From a virus: a stretch of 27,421 nucleotides of DNA. Position 1 is the first letter of the stretch, and each line of letters starts with the position of its first letter. A program made the position numbers and the translations under genes. Location: the IMG/VR virus record IMGVR_UViG_3300023202_000015, positions 1 through 27,421 of that record. The stretch is one strand, 5' to 3'. The notes below the pieces were generated by a model. The model saw nothing but the letters and a program-made list of their open reading frames with translations. It did no database searches and had not been told where the DNA came from. This document shows positions 1 through 7,931 of this stretch, piece after piece.

Positions 1-261
1 AAAAACCTCTAAGGCAATTTGGGCTTTTTCTAAATCGGACGCTGTTTTAAGGCTTAATGCTCCAAGGGCTGTTATTGGAGCCGTAACAAAAGCCGTCAAA
101 CCAAAACCAACATTCCTTGCGGTCTGAGACAAAGCCCGCATGTTCTGAGTAGTACGCCCAATATTCTGACGCAGAGCGCCGATGTTACGATCAAAACGCT
201 GGACGGCGGAGTTATCGGCCCTGAATGATAACCGGGTAACAAGTTCGCGGACAATTGCCAT
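1..261 (-). CDS. tail tape measure protein, N-terminal part (runs off the window)
   Basis: This is the first 87 codons of a protein that continues past position 1. The ATG overlaps the stop of the -1-frame tail chaperone (TAATG), with GGAG upstream in that gene. The peptide opens MAIVRELVTRLSF, followed by a stretch rich in Gln, Arg and Asn (RFDRNIGALRQNIGRTTQNM) and then a hydrophobic run FVTAPITALGAL. This beginning (short beta segment, helical RN-rich region, then a small hydrophobic helix) is typical of tape measure proteins, which set tail length and sit inside the tail tube. Gene order (tube, chaperones, this gene) supports the call. Length and C-terminal domains cannot be seen. Confidence 0.85.
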   Translation of the reverse strand, partial: MAIVRELVTRLSFRADNSAVQRFDRNIGALRQNIGRTTQNMRALSQTARNVGFGLTAFVTAPITALGALSLKTASDLEKAQIALEVF

Positions 262-874
262 TATTTATTTTTCTCCATGCTTTGCCTCTGATACTCGGCT
301 TGGAAATCCAAAACAGCATTTGCCCTTAGTACATCATCCAATCCCCAATTGGTTTCAAGCTCTGTGAGGGTGCATACCTTTTCCGTTACAAGCCGCCAAA
401 TGATAAATTCTTCCTTTAATTCTTCGTTGATTCTGGAACTGAGTCGCTCTGCGGTACTGTCTGACTTTGTTTGAAATGGCTTCCAATACCGCTTTTCTCC
501 AAAAAAGATTTATAATTAACCTCCAACACAAACCCAATAGTTTTGTATAGTAACATCTGGTCTTCGGTGAATACATGGTCGAACTTGTCTTCACTGGATA
601 CATCGAGGTTATCCACAAAGACACCCTTCAACAACTCATCTATTAGAGGAAGTACTTTGTCCTCCGGTAGTGCAGCAAACAACTTTTCCGCTGCTCCGGA
701 TATATCCAGGTCGGCGTCAAGAAAGGATCCGCCTTTGAATCCATCCGCAAGCTTCCCCAGTGAAGGGCCGAATATACGGACTAGTTTGGCCTTTAGAAGG
801 ATGGCCTTCCTGGCCGGCAACTGCTGGACCTTTACGGTCTTACCATGTATAGACCTTTCTTTTACTTGAATCAT
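261..874 (-). CDS. tail assembly chaperone, long form by -1 ribosomal frameshift (gpGT-like)
   Basis: In the -1 frame relative to the 416-874 gene there is an open stretch from 500 to 261 with no start codon of its own. It reads as ordinary soluble protein (for example INEELKEEFIIWRLVTEK and LTELETNWGLDDVLRANAV) and ends with TAA overlapping the tape measure ATG. Shifting at the T_TTT_TTG heptamer (506-500) joins residues 1-125 of the short form to 79 further residues, giving 204 residues. A G/GT pair made by programmed -1 frameshifting is a widely conserved feature of long-tailed phages. The site and frame are visible; use in vivo is inference. Confidence 0.72.
416..874 (-). CDS. tail assembly chaperone (lambda gpG-like position), short form
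   Basis: A 152-residue protein between the tail tube gene and the tape measure gene, the position of the tail assembly chaperones that coat the tape measure before tube polymerisation. It begins MIQVKERSIHGKTVKVQQLP and has an acidic helical middle (residues about 55-110). The start has a GGAG site. The C-terminal tail after residue 125 is polar and low in character (SQTVPQSDSVPESTKN), as expected of the short product of a frameshifting pair. The last part overlaps a second open frame at -1 that reaches the tape measure start. The assignment rests on position, size and the frameshift arrangement, not on a remembered homologue. Confidence 0.8.
   Translation of the reverse strand: MIQVKERSIHGKTVKVQQLPARKAILLKAKLVRIFGPSLGKLADGFKGGSFLDADLDISGAAEKLFAALPEDKVLPLIDELLKGVFVDNLDVSSEDKFDHVFTEDQMLLYKTIGFVLEVNYKSFLEKSGIGSHFKQSQTVPQSDSVPESTKN
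500..506 (-). promoter_or_regulatory. -1 frameshift slippery heptamer T_TTT_TTG
   Basis: The minus strand reads TTTTTTG from 506 to 500. In the short-form frame the codons are TTT (505-503) and TTG (502-500), preceded by T, so both tRNAs can re-pair on TTT TTT after a one-base backward slip. The first -1 frame stop upstream (TAA) lies only just before this site, so the shift must occur here or further downstream. No convincing downstream pseudoknot was identified by eye. Confidence 0.65.
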
Positions 875-904
875 AATTTTCTCCCGTGGTGATTGAGTTC
901 ATTT

Positions 905-1336
905 TTAAAGATTTCCGTTTCCGCCTAAAAATATGTCCATATCTGCTAAGTCAAAAACCCATTCCCGATTTTCAATTTCCTTCCCGAAACTGGATTCAGG
1001 TGTCTTCCTTATCCAACCATTTCCAGAGAAATAAACGGAACGCCCGCTTATATCCTTTACCATGATGGGTACTACTCCGGTATTGGTAAGCTCGTCCGCT
1101 AATGCGATTCCGGAAAGGAAGTCATTGCTCGGGGAAGTCTGGGTCAATGTTAGTGTCATCTCACCCGACCTGTCTCCTGATTTAGCCCTTGATGTTACTC
1201 CATCCGGTCCGGTTACCTTGGTGAAAGCATCGTTTGACCTCATAATAGTGACAAATGTTCCGTCTGCGAAACCGCTTATCTGACCACCGCCAACGGTAAC
1301 AACAAATTGACCGGGGTCGTATGTTCGTACAGCCAT
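905..1336 (-). CDS. tail tube protein, DUF3277-like
   Basis: A 143-residue protein directly downstream of the sheath gene. It starts MAVRTYDPGQFVVTVGG and contains the pattern ISGFADGTFVTIMRSNDAF, a Gly-Asp framed beta segment (SGDRSGEMTLTLTQTSPSND) and a C-terminal DMDIFLGGNGN. These features match DUF3277 structural proteins, the tube partner of DUF3383 sheath proteins in myovirus-like phages. The tube forms the inner channel through which DNA passes. The start has GGAG eleven bases upstream. Sheath followed by tube, chaperones and tape measure is the standard order in contractile tails. Confidence 0.82.
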   Translation of the reverse strand: MAVRTYDPGQFVVTVGGGQISGFADGTFVTIMRSNDAFTKVTGPDGVTSRAKSGDRSGEMTLTLTQTSPSNDFLSGIALADELTNTGVVPIMVKDISGRSVYFSGNGWIRKTPESSFGKEIENREWVFDLADMDIFLGGNGNL

Positions 1337-1355
1337 TTTAATTACTCCTTATATA

Positions 1356-2666
1356 TTAAACTGAAACCGTTCCGTTTACGGTTACCTCATGTATAGCACC
1401 TGAAAGCGTTGCTGAGAATGTTACATCGTTCAACTCACGATTTGACTTGTCGGCGGTAGACCTGTCCGCATTTAGGGGAACAGTCACAACCGGCGCCGGA
1501 TCGGAAGCCAGCCCTCCGACTGCTATTCCGTCCTGCAATTGTGCAGTAACATCCGCCTCAATGGCTGCAATACCGCCGTCCGTTCCGGGAACCTTGTCGT
1601 TATTTACAAGAGTACTGAAAATTCTCTCCGTCATGCGGGCCTTTAACCAGTCAACAAATACGATAACATCGAAAAACTCACCCTCTCCGACCGTTCCATT
1701 ACAAGTGATGTTCACACCGCCGGTAAGCTGGTAGAAGTTTGCGTTTTTGTCGGATATGTTCTTCTGTTGTGTGCTCGTTAGGTTATTCACCGTCACGCTT
1801 GCAATAGTTTTGAATTTTCCGGTATATGAACCGGGGTCAAGAGGCAAAAGCCTACCTAGGTATCCGGCATCCAGAAACTCCGTGGCGGCTTCTTTGTGGT
1901 AAAATACCGATGTTCTCGCCAGGCTCTGGGCCTTCGCATATCCGGCAATGGTCTGACTGGCCCCGGTATCGGCTGAATCACTCAAATCCGCTATATCGGC
2001 GTCTGCACTGGATGTTACGAATACCTTAAGTTCGGATTCGGTCCAGTCCATTACGGACTTAACATCGGTCTCATCGCGGCTGGTAAATACCAGACCATAC
2101 CAATCCGAATCCGCTTCATTGATTGCTGTCAAATCCGCTGAAATAGTGGCGGAGGTTGTGAAGGCGATAGAGCACTTTGAATCAACCTTAACGGCGTAGG
2201 CCGTGCCGGCAACATCAGGGTCGAGATTGAAGGTTCCATCCGTATTATCGATTGCCCCTACATTGATTGAACCCTCACCGTTAATATCAGAAACGATTTC
2301 TCCGGCTATATCGATAGCTGTTGATCCAGAAGCCACAGTTGTAATAGTAACACCATCAATAATCGTGGTGTACGTTGCGCCGGCAGTGGCGGTATCAACG
2401 GTAACAACCGATGTATCCGCAGTGTCACGCCTGGATATGGCCAATTGGGTTATCTGCGGATTCTGTGCAAAGGCATCAGAAGCGGCCACGTGTTCAGCAT
2501 CGGTAGTATTGAAGTCGCTCGAAACCTCGGAAAGGCTGGAATAAAATTTAATCCGTTCCGCGAAAGCTTTGTTTGTTCCAAATACATTGATAGTACCGAA
2601 TCCAACCCGGCTCACAGATGTGGTTTCCCGGGTTATCGAAACATTTACAATATCCTTCAAGCTCAT
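1356..2666 (-). CDS. contractile tail sheath protein, DUF3383-like
   Basis: A 436-residue protein opening MSLKDIVNVSITRETTSVSR, the characteristic start of DUF3383 proteins, now regarded as tail sheath subunits. The middle carries an alternating Asp/Ala/Thr beta-rich insertion (about residues 85-185, including GVTITTVASGSTAIDIAGEI), and the C-terminal third has WLKARMTERIFSTLVNNDKVP followed by a conserved-looking SNRELNDVTFSATLSGAIHE. Sheath subunits surround the tube and contract on infection. A GGAGAAATTATT ribosome site precedes the ATG. The adjacent tube gene and tail terminator support a contractile tail. Confidence 0.85.
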   Translation of the reverse strand: MSLKDIVNVSITRETTSVSRVGFGTINVFGTNKAFAERIKFYSSLSEVSSDFNTTDAEHVAASDAFAQNPQITQLAISRRDTADTSVVTVDTATAGATYTTIIDGVTITTVASGSTAIDIAGEIVSDINGEGSINVGAIDNTDGTFNLDPDVAGTAYAVKVDSKCSIAFTTSATISADLTAINEADSDWYGLVFTSRDETDVKSVMDWTESELKVFVTSSADADIADLSDSADTGASQTIAGYAKAQSLARTSVFYHKEAATEFLDAGYLGRLLPLDPGSYTGKFKTIASVTVNNLTSTQQKNISDKNANFYQLTGGVNITCNGTVGEGEFFDVIVFVDWLKARMTERIFSTLVNNDKVPGTDGGIAAIEADVTAQLQDGIAVGGLASDPAPVVTVPLNADRSTADKSNRELNDVTFSATLSGAIHEVTVNGTVSV

Positions 2667-2677
2667 AATAATTTCTC

Positions 2678-3214
2678 CTATGTTGATTCCACGGAAATAT
2701 TACTGATTACATCAGGCTTCCCGGGGCTTTTATAAGTTCCTGTTGCGTTGACTGTTTCAATAACACCAACCTGGTCGGTCTGTGAGCTTCTATCAGTCCG
2801 CATTAAAATATCCATGCTAGCCCTTGATTCAAATTCACTGTTATCCAGGGCCGAAAGGTCGATGGCGTCAAGTCGGTTCACTACAATAACATCCCCATCC
2901 CGTAAAGATTGTCTCACGCTGGGTTTATTGAGTGAATCCCTCAAAGTTAAAATCTTCTCCATGGAACCCTCACCAAAATACTGAACACTAACGGTGAAGT
3001 CCATGTTTATTTGTATTTCAGCATCTCCAGATACATCAGGTGGGCCGATGTATGCCTCACCAATTTGTACACCTGGATTTATTTTTAAACCAATCATAGG
3101 ATTCGGTTTTTTAGCAAAGTTCTGATCCATCCAAACAATAGAATCAGAAGCAACAAGGCCCTGAGAATCCACCCAATCATAAACCGTCTTCTCTATTGTG
3201 CTAATATCAGCCAT
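2678..3214 (-). CDS. neck / tail terminator protein (gp12-like, LIC_12616-type)
   Basis: A 178-residue protein between the head-closure gene and the sheath gene. It begins MADISTIEKTVYDWVDSQGL and has a central beta-rich part with DFTVSVQYFGEGSMEKILTL and the pattern ESRASMDILMRTD. The layout (N-terminal helix, then WMDQNFAKKPNPMIGLKI, then strands) resembles phage neck terminator proteins, which cap the tail tube and join it to the head connector. The ATG lies inside the end of the preceding gene (8-base overlap), suggesting coupled translation. The family assignment is from remembered sequence character plus position. Confidence 0.7.
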   Translation of the reverse strand: MADISTIEKTVYDWVDSQGLVASDSIVWMDQNFAKKPNPMIGLKINPGVQIGEAYIGPPDVSGDAEIQINMDFTVSVQYFGEGSMEKILTLRDSLNKPSVRQSLRDGDVIVVNRLDAIDLSALDNSEFESRASMDILMRTDRSSQTDQVGVIETVNATGTYKSPGKPDVISNISVEST

Positions 3215-3551
3215 TTATAAGACTCGCAATTGCTTTGTAGTGTGGAATGACGTTGTTTTTCCATGTATCGACCTTAATTATTTCAAAACTCTGCCCAAAT
3301 ATATCCACCTGGTCCGGGTTCGTGTTTCCTTCCTCGTCAACCGTTCTGAGCTGAAAATCGGTATATATATTGTATGTATCCTTTTCCCTTCGGCCTTCCG
3401 GTAGGGATTCCAGCTCCTTTCCGTTCAAGGGCTGAATACTGGCCTTGAAGGATATATCCGTCTGGGAACCTGGTGTAAATCGACCGTCAACATTAGTAGA
3501 AGCTGACTTGCGCTTTCCCGTAATGGTATGTACTGAGAAGCTACCTAACAC
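3207..3551 (-). CDS. head closure / head-tail joining protein
   Basis: A 114-residue protein with a GTG start preceded by AGAGG and overlapping the end of the upstream gene. It begins MLGSFSVHTITGKRKSAST and contains QPLNGKELESLPEGRREKDT and a strand-rich C-terminal half ending HYKAIASLING. The motif of a polar beta protein with a 'PLNGKELESLPEGRR' turn is typical of small head-closure or stopper proteins in this neck position. The role would be to seal the connector and bind the tail. The order DUF4054, gpG-like, stopper, terminator, sheath fits a neck module. Confidence 0.6.
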   Translation of the reverse strand: MLGSFSVHTITGKRKSASTNVDGRFTPGSQTDISFKASIQPLNGKELESLPEGRREKDTYNIYTDFQLRTVDEEGNTNPDQVDIFGQSFEIIKVDTWKNNVIPHYKAIASLING

Positions 3552-4038
3552 GCATTACCTCTTTGCTCATAATAGACTGCCTGAGTTGCCCGGTGTCTAT
3601 CAATGGATTAGAGCTTCCCTTTCTTTTTATAGTTCTGGGAGCGTTTGCAGGAGTCTTAACATCAGTAATACGCTTCTGGGTTTTTGATACCATGAATGTA
3701 CCCATTATTTTAAGTCCCTTTCGAACAGATGTCCTGCCCAGCAAAACAGAAGTGTAAAGCCTATCTTGTAGGTTCTGGATTTCAGTTTTATTCTGGTCAA
3801 AAGCATGTCGGATAAATGAACGCGAAGGAATCTTACCATCGGAAGAACCAAATTCATTCACCCATGCAATCAATTCAAGTTCACTTGGTTCATGCTGCTC
3901 ATCAGGCCCAGGGCCAGCCTTTAGCTGCGCCAGTTCCGAACCATCCTGGACGCCAACTTTAACAAAGGAATTATCCATTTTAAGGATGTTCAGCTTGGCC
4001 CTATCCCAACCCCTATCTATGTCTTTGAAAGAACTCAT
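3541..4038 (-). CDS. neck-module protein (minor tail / virion morphogenesis type)
   Basis: A 165-residue protein starting MSSFKDIDRGWDRAKLNILK. The ATG at 4038 overlaps the upstream stop as ATGA, so I prefer it over in-frame starts at 4044 and 4068. Features are a VGVQDGSELAQLKAG strand-turn, ELIAWVNEFGSSDGKIPSRSFI and, near the end, LIDTGQLRQSIM. The combination of 'a neighbour-rich acidic strand, WVNEFG, IPsRsFiRh, then L(I)DTGxLrxSi' is seen in phage proteins encoded between the connector and the tail terminator. The exact role is not established from sequence alone. Confidence 0.65.
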   Translation of the reverse strand: MSSFKDIDRGWDRAKLNILKMDNSFVKVGVQDGSELAQLKAGPGPDEQHEPSELELIAWVNEFGSSDGKIPSRSFIRHAFDQNKTEIQNLQDRLYTSVLLGRTSVRKGLKIMGTFMVSKTQKRITDVKTPANAPRTIKRKGSSNPLIDTGQLRQSIMSKEVMRVR

Positions 4039-4418
4039 ATACATCGATTCATGGGTAAAATGGCACATGAACGGAAAAGCTGATACAATTCCTGTCCATA
4101 CATAGTTTTTGAATAATAAGAAGCAGCACCGGCGGATGTAAACGAAACATTCCCATAGCTCCGGCTTAAATCCCCTTCCTTCTCGGATGTTATTGAACCT
4201 CCAACACCAGAACCGGCACCGGAGGAACTACCACCAGACAAGCCTTCACAAGCAATCCAGTGGCAGACCATGAGGGCTAAAGCGTAGTTGTATTTACTTC
4301 CGAATACATCACTGGAAATATGAAATTTAGCCAAATCCGTAAAATCATCGATACGGGGATCGGTTTCATACCCCGGAGCCTTAACGGCAATGATTTCTGA
4401 TACGGTGGTGATGGCCAT
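4035..4418 (-). CDS. head-tail connector, DUF4054
   Basis: A 127-residue protein with DUF4054 character: MAITTVSEIIAVKAPGYETD at the start, then the DLAKFHISSDVFGSKYNYAL segment, the ALMVCHWIACEG helix, a Gly/Ser linker and YGQELYQLFRSC near the end. DUF4054 proteins are short helical adaptor proteins that bind below the portal. The gene follows the capsid module and overlaps the next gene by ATGA. It is normal in length for the family (about 120-150 residues). Confidence 0.78.
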   Translation of the reverse strand: MAITTVSEIIAVKAPGYETDPRIDDFTDLAKFHISSDVFGSKYNYALALMVCHWIACEGLSGGSSSGAGSGVGGSITSEKEGDLSRSYGNVSFTSAGAASYYSKTMYGQELYQLFRSCAILPMNRCI

Positions 4419-4420
4419 GT

Positions 4421-4837
4421 TTATTCATCACCATCTTTTTTCTTTTTAATGGGCTTTTCCATTTCCTTAATTTGTGCGTCAATAGCAACCAACACACCAC
4501 CACGATTAGGGCCGTCAATTTCGGATTCTTTAAGGGCGTTCAACTGCTTAACATCGTACAATTCACCGATGTATTTTCTTGCGTCCCTCACGTTCATCTT
4601 CCCGACTTCCTGGGTTTCCTTTCCGTCTTCTGTTTCACCCTTAATCAGAATCAGTTTTCCTTCGCTTAACTGGTCTTGGAATCCTTTCTTCCAACCTGGA
4701 TTAGCAAGTATAGACTCGTAATTTTCCTGGCTAACGATGTTAATACCGGGCATGAACTTAACCGGGCCAATCTTATGAAGGTTCTCATAAGTACGTTTGA
4801 TGGTTATGGTTTCCGGTTGTTTTTGTTTTTCTGACAT
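4421..4837 (-). CDS. hypothetical head/neck protein with LEM-like C-terminal segment
   Basis: A 138-residue charged protein between the capsid gene and the DUF4054 connector. It begins MSEKQKQPETITIKRTYENL, has a beta-like part (KFMPGINIVSQENYESI), and residues about 82-125 (KMNVRDARKYIGELYDVKQL followed by a short helix) resemble the two-helix LEM/HeH fold sometimes appended to phage head proteins. It ends in a Lys-rich tail (PIKKKKDGDE). The ribosome site is AGGAG. Function is unknown; location suggests a virion or assembly role. Confidence 0.6.
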   Translation of the reverse strand: MSEKQKQPETITIKRTYENLHKIGPVKFMPGINIVSQENYESILANPGWKKGFQDQLSEGKLILIKGETEDGKETQEVGKMNVRDARKYIGELYDVKQLNALKESEIDGPNRGGVLVAIDAQIKEMEKPIKKKKDGDE

Positions 4838-4951
4838 TTTTTAAACTCCTGTTTTCGTGGTTAAGAAAGTGGTATGCGGATCTACTGCGAAGAGGGAACT
4901 ACACAGTACCGGGGCATACCAGCCCGGACCTTCTCTCACCACGAGAGTATA
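4838..4951 (-). other. structured 114-base spacer between capsid gene and next gene
   Basis: This is the longest gap in the head-tail run. On the minus strand it can fold: CTCTC (4947-4943) with GAGAG (4937-4933) around a 5-base loop, CCGGG with CCCGG around a 9-base loop near 4907-4927, and a competing long-range 7-bp pair GGTATGC/GCATACC (4871-4877 with 4914-4920). No T-run follows, so it is not an ordinary intrinsic terminator. It may act as a 3' stabiliser for the capsid message or as an RNA processing site. Confidence 0.4.
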
Positions 4952-5878
4952 TTAAATACCCTCAAGGATGTTAGCAGACAAGGGATAATAGAATTGTACC
5001 CCGGCAATTCGTGACATAGTGTTCACAACAAATTCAAGGTTTCGTTCCTGAACCGGAAGCATCTCAAAAGCACTGGGGATTTCAAGAGTCAACTTATCAG
5101 CCCGTTTCGTGTATGCAAAAGCAACATCCGACGGACCCGCGCCACCACTCGGTAACGGCGCAACGGCTTTCAATTCCGGAATAGGTTCAACAGTAACACC
5201 AGGCTGGTTCTTCAAAAAGAATTCCAGGATAGTGGTGTCACTTGCCGTTGATTTCTGAGTAGTAGAAATCAATGTAAATTGAGCGAAAGGCAGAAGAATG
5301 GTATCCGGCTTTTCAACTCCGTTTGTATTGTCAATAGGATCGTTGATAAGGCTATTGAGATCATCAATAATCTCATCAACTGTCGCAGAAGCCCAAGCGG
5401 TTCCAGCCGTAGCAGTAGGAATACCGTGACCTTGGCTTAACATTCCCAAAAGTCCGGAATCCGGATCACCAAACCACGCGAGGTTATTCACCTTCTGTTC
5501 GTTTGATTGTCGGGTTGCCGTTGCCTTCATCTGTTGCAGAGGTCTTCCAGCCTTTGAGGCGTTTCGGACTTCCATGATGTTATAGCCAAAGCTTCCGCCG
5601 ATGGTCTTAACATTGATGGTAAATTCCTTTCCAAATACATCAGACCGGGGAAGGTCATCGGCGTAATTTGAAATGATTTTGGCCATTCCAACCCGGTCAA
5701 AAGATCGGTATGTAATGGTCTCCGCACCAGCTCCGGCACTGGAATCTACAGGGATTAGCCGTGTAGCCGTGTACTCTGGATAAAGTACATTGTAGACCTG
5801 AGCCTTTACGCTTTCCAACTCCCTTGCGAAAAATGCCGATTCCCCAGCATCCAGGTGTGTAAATTTTTGAACGTCCAT
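4952..5878 (-). CDS. major capsid protein, DUF2184-like
   Basis: A 308-residue protein with a strong GGAG site. It begins MDVQKFTHLDAGESAFFARE, followed by YNVLYPEYTATRLIPVDSSA and a long acidic and glycine-rich strand region with RSDVFGKEFTINVKTIGGSF. The C-terminal part has FAYTKRADKLTLEIPSAFEM and ends with an AGVQFYYPLSANILEGI strand. These segments match DUF2184 major capsid proteins of HK97 fold (N-arm, E-loop, P- and A-domains). Position directly after protease/scaffold and cement genes confirms it as the shell subunit. Length is normal. Confidence 0.88.
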   Translation of the reverse strand: MDVQKFTHLDAGESAFFARELESVKAQVYNVLYPEYTATRLIPVDSSAGAGAETITYRSFDRVGMAKIISNYADDLPRSDVFGKEFTINVKTIGGSFGYNIMEVRNASKAGRPLQQMKATATRQSNEQKVNNLAWFGDPDSGLLGMLSQGHGIPTATAGTAWASATVDEIIDDLNSLINDPIDNTNGVEKPDTILLPFAQFTLISTTQKSTASDTTILEFFLKNQPGVTVEPIPELKAVAPLPSGGAGPSDVAFAYTKRADKLTLEIPSAFEMLPVQERNLEFVVNTMSRIAGVQFYYPLSANILEGI

Positions 5879-5911
5879 TGTTTTTATCTCCGTGTTAAAA
5901 TTTAGCCCTCA

Positions 5912-6676
5912 TTAAGGGAGGTTGATTTCTACTTTTGCCAGTTTAGTGCTTGAATCGTATGTAAGTACAGTGCCTCCGGTCGATACATTTCCGGTGGATA
6001 CACTGGTAACCTTACCTTTTTCAGCCCCTCCGATGGCTACATTGATGTATACATCGTCCTCGGCTTTAAGGGTTCCCTGGTTCGATGTTTCAACAAGTGC
6101 CCATAAGACTCCCTGACGCATAACCGAAACGGATTCTTCATCCTTGTATTCGGCATCGTTAAGCCCAACCCCGGACGGTTCCTTATGTATATGCACTGCA
6201 AGACCAACAAACTTCTCGATAGAAGATTGAGCCTGAGTCCATGTACCTTGAGAAGCCCCGCCCGTGGTAACTGCGGAGGCCGAAATAGCTACCCCTTCAT
6301 CACCAACGATAACAATATCCCTTCCTGTGCCTGCATAAGTTGCTGTATCGACACCGGCAAGAGCAGCGATCTTAGTTGCGATGGCGGCCATAGTTGTTTC
6401 GTGATCCGTTGCAAATACCGTTGCCGTGGTGCTGTTTCCGTTTACCGTTGCGACTGTGGAGTTACTGGAAATCAGATCCGCATCAATGGAAAGAATACTT
6501 TGATTAAGTACCGGCATACGAACCTGGTTCTCTTTGTCGGTTCCTCCGACAAGTCCATAGCCAAAAGGAATATCTTCCTCGGCCAGCCTTGAAACCACAC
6601 GGTCAAAGCCTGAATCCGCCTTCATTCCGGGAAATGCGACTGGGGCGTTTTGGGGGTATGATGTTTGTACAGACAT
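5912..6676 (-). CDS. capsid cement / decoration-type structural protein
   Basis: A 254-residue protein immediately before the capsid gene. It starts MSVQTSYPQNAPVAFPGMKA and has a repeated-looking Ala/Thr/Val beta region (residues about 80-150, including ATVFATDHETTMAAIATKIA) and a C-terminal DDVYINVAIGGAEKGKVT strand pair. The 'YPxxxPVAFPGMxAD' opening and the late 'VLWALVE' strand are typical of structural cement proteins (gp24-type) that brace capsid joints. The central 80-170 insertion looks like an added beta domain. Structural role well supported by position; the precise family is inference. Confidence 0.68.
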   Translation of the reverse strand: MSVQTSYPQNAPVAFPGMKADSGFDRVVSRLAEEDIPFGYGLVGGTDKENQVRMPVLNQSILSIDADLISSNSTVATVNGNSTTATVFATDHETTMAAIATKIAALAGVDTATYAGTGRDIVIVGDEGVAISASAVTTGGASQGTWTQAQSSIEKFVGLAVHIHKEPSGVGLNDAEYKDEESVSVMRQGVLWALVETSNQGTLKAEDDVYINVAIGGAEKGKVTSVSTGNVSTGGTVLTYDSSTKLAKVEINLP

Positions 6677-6705
6677 GTTACATTACCTCATTTTAAAATT
6701 AATGG

Positions 6706-7842
6706 TTATTTGTTTTCACCCTTCCAGGCGTTATGCAAGTTCTCGATCATTTTTTCACGGGCTGCATTTGAATCGACACGATCGTCCTTTTTACCGGCTG
6801 AATCGGTTTTAATCTTCTGACGCTGATCCTTGATTCCGTCTTCTTTCTTGGAACCAAGTTCAATGTATGCATCGAAACGTGAGTCAATATATACGTCGTC
6901 TTTACCTTCCATGTCGGCGTCGGTATGCTTTGCGATCACGGCAAGCTTAATTTCTTTGTCGCTCATGCTGTCCAATTTCTTGACCTCTTCCTCATCCAGG
7001 TGAGATTTGGCAGATTCTACCAGCTTTACACGTTCGGAAACGCCCTTTCGGATCAGGTCATTAACATCGACCTTTTTGAGCTTTTTCAACTCTTCTTCCT
7101 GGGTGTCAAACTTAGCCTGCAATGCGGACTTTTCGCTTTTCTCTGTTTCCAGTTCTTTTGAAATGGAATCGTTTTTTGTCTTGGCGGCTTCCAACGCTTT
7201 CGCAACCTCGGGGCTGCCCTGGTAGCTGAGTCCGTCCAAATTGATTTGAACCAATTTCTCGCTCATATCGTTTCTCCTGTGTTTTTGGGCAGATATATCG
7301 CCCGTTAATTGAATTGCATCTTTTGAATCAAGTGAAATCTTTGCCCGGGAACCCGCCCTTGCAAAATCAACAATAGCCAGGTGATTGTACCGGATGTTAG
7401 TCTGACGGGCATCATAAGGCTCACCGTCATATACACCGGGATCCATAACTAAATCCGTATCATATCCCAGGCTGAGTTCTCGGGTTCCATCCTTGACTGT
7501 TTTAACGGCTTCATCGTCATTAATAACAACCGGCACACGGACAAATTTACCGTCCGGCTCTATCTGCTGCCCCGTACTTCCTACTTTAAGCTGCTTGGAG
7601 TTTTCGGAATTAACAAAACCCTGATCCGGGTGCATGTTAGTGATGGGAATCATGGATAGTGTATCCAGGCTTGCCCTTTCAAATACATCGTCCGGGTGTC
7701 TTAATTCCCTGCGAATACTCCCGTCTGAGTTCTGATACAGGAATATTCCGGTACGGGTGACGACTGGATTAGCCTTTAAATAACCTTCCTGGGTTATTTC
7801 AGTGAATTTCACTTCGCCGATGTCAAAACGTCTCTCGCTCAT
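6706..7842 (-). CDS. prohead protease-scaffold fusion, DUF2213
   Basis: The start is set at the ATG with GGAG four bases before (7850-7847), giving 378 residues beginning MSERRFDIGEVKFTEITQEG. The first 180 residues carry DUF2213 features: FLYQNSDGSIRRELRHPDDV, IPITNMHPD, RELSLGYDTDL and YNHLAIVDFARAG. Such proteins are maturation proteases. Residues about 205-265 form a Lys/Glu coiled coil typical of scaffolding, followed by a charged tail. The likely product is one polypeptide with protease at the N-terminus and scaffold at the C-terminus that guides capsid assembly and is then cleaved away. An internal ATG near 7267 (MSEKLVQINLDGL), preceded by a GGAG-like site, could also make a separate scaffold. 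Confidence 0.83.
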   Translation of the reverse strand: MSERRFDIGEVKFTEITQEGYLKANPVVTRTGIFLYQNSDGSIRRELRHPDDVFERASLDTLSMIPITNMHPDQGFVNSENSKQLKVGSTGQQIEPDGKFVRVPVVINDDEAVKTVKDGTRELSLGYDTDLVMDPGVYDGEPYDARQTNIRYNHLAIVDFARAGSRAKISLDSKDAIQLTGDISAQKHRRNDMSEKLVQINLDGLSYQGSPEVAKALEAAKTKNDSISKELETEKSEKSALQAKFDTQEEELKKLKKVDVNDLIRKGVSERVKLVESAKSHLDEEEVKKLDSMSDKEIKLAVIAKHTDADMEGKDDVYIDSRFDAYIELGSKKEDGIKDQRQKIKTDSAGKKDDRVDSNAAREKMIENLHNAWKGENK

Positions 7843-7852
7843 TTTTCTCCAT

Positions 7853-7888
7853 AAAAAAAGCCCCAATACCGGTTTAGGGTATTGGGGC
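7853..7888 (-). terminator. intrinsic terminator just upstream of the protease gene
   Basis: A perfect 11-bp stem, GCCCCAATACC (7860-7870) against GGTATTGGGGC (7878-7888), with a 7-base loop, followed on the minus strand by seven T residues (7859-7853). This is a textbook rho-independent terminator for minus-strand transcription. Its T-run ends ten bases before the ATG at 7842 and abuts the GGAG site, so it would block reading from the packaging genes into the head genes unless overridden. Confidence 0.8.
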
Positions 7889-7931
7889 CTTCGATACACT
7901 CCAGAAAAGGATCAAACTGCCTTTGAATACA

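Noticed and set aside
355-624. Minus-strand open frame overlapping the tail chaperone gene
   Set aside because: It is in neither the chaperone frame nor the -1 extension frame, has no ribosome site, and its product is Arg/Cys/His-rich nonsense; the -1 frame that ends at 261 is the meaningful one.
5880-5911. Small stem CCCT/AGGG between the cement and capsid genes as a terminator
   Set aside because: Only four base pairs with no T-run; it would not stop transcription before the capsid gene.
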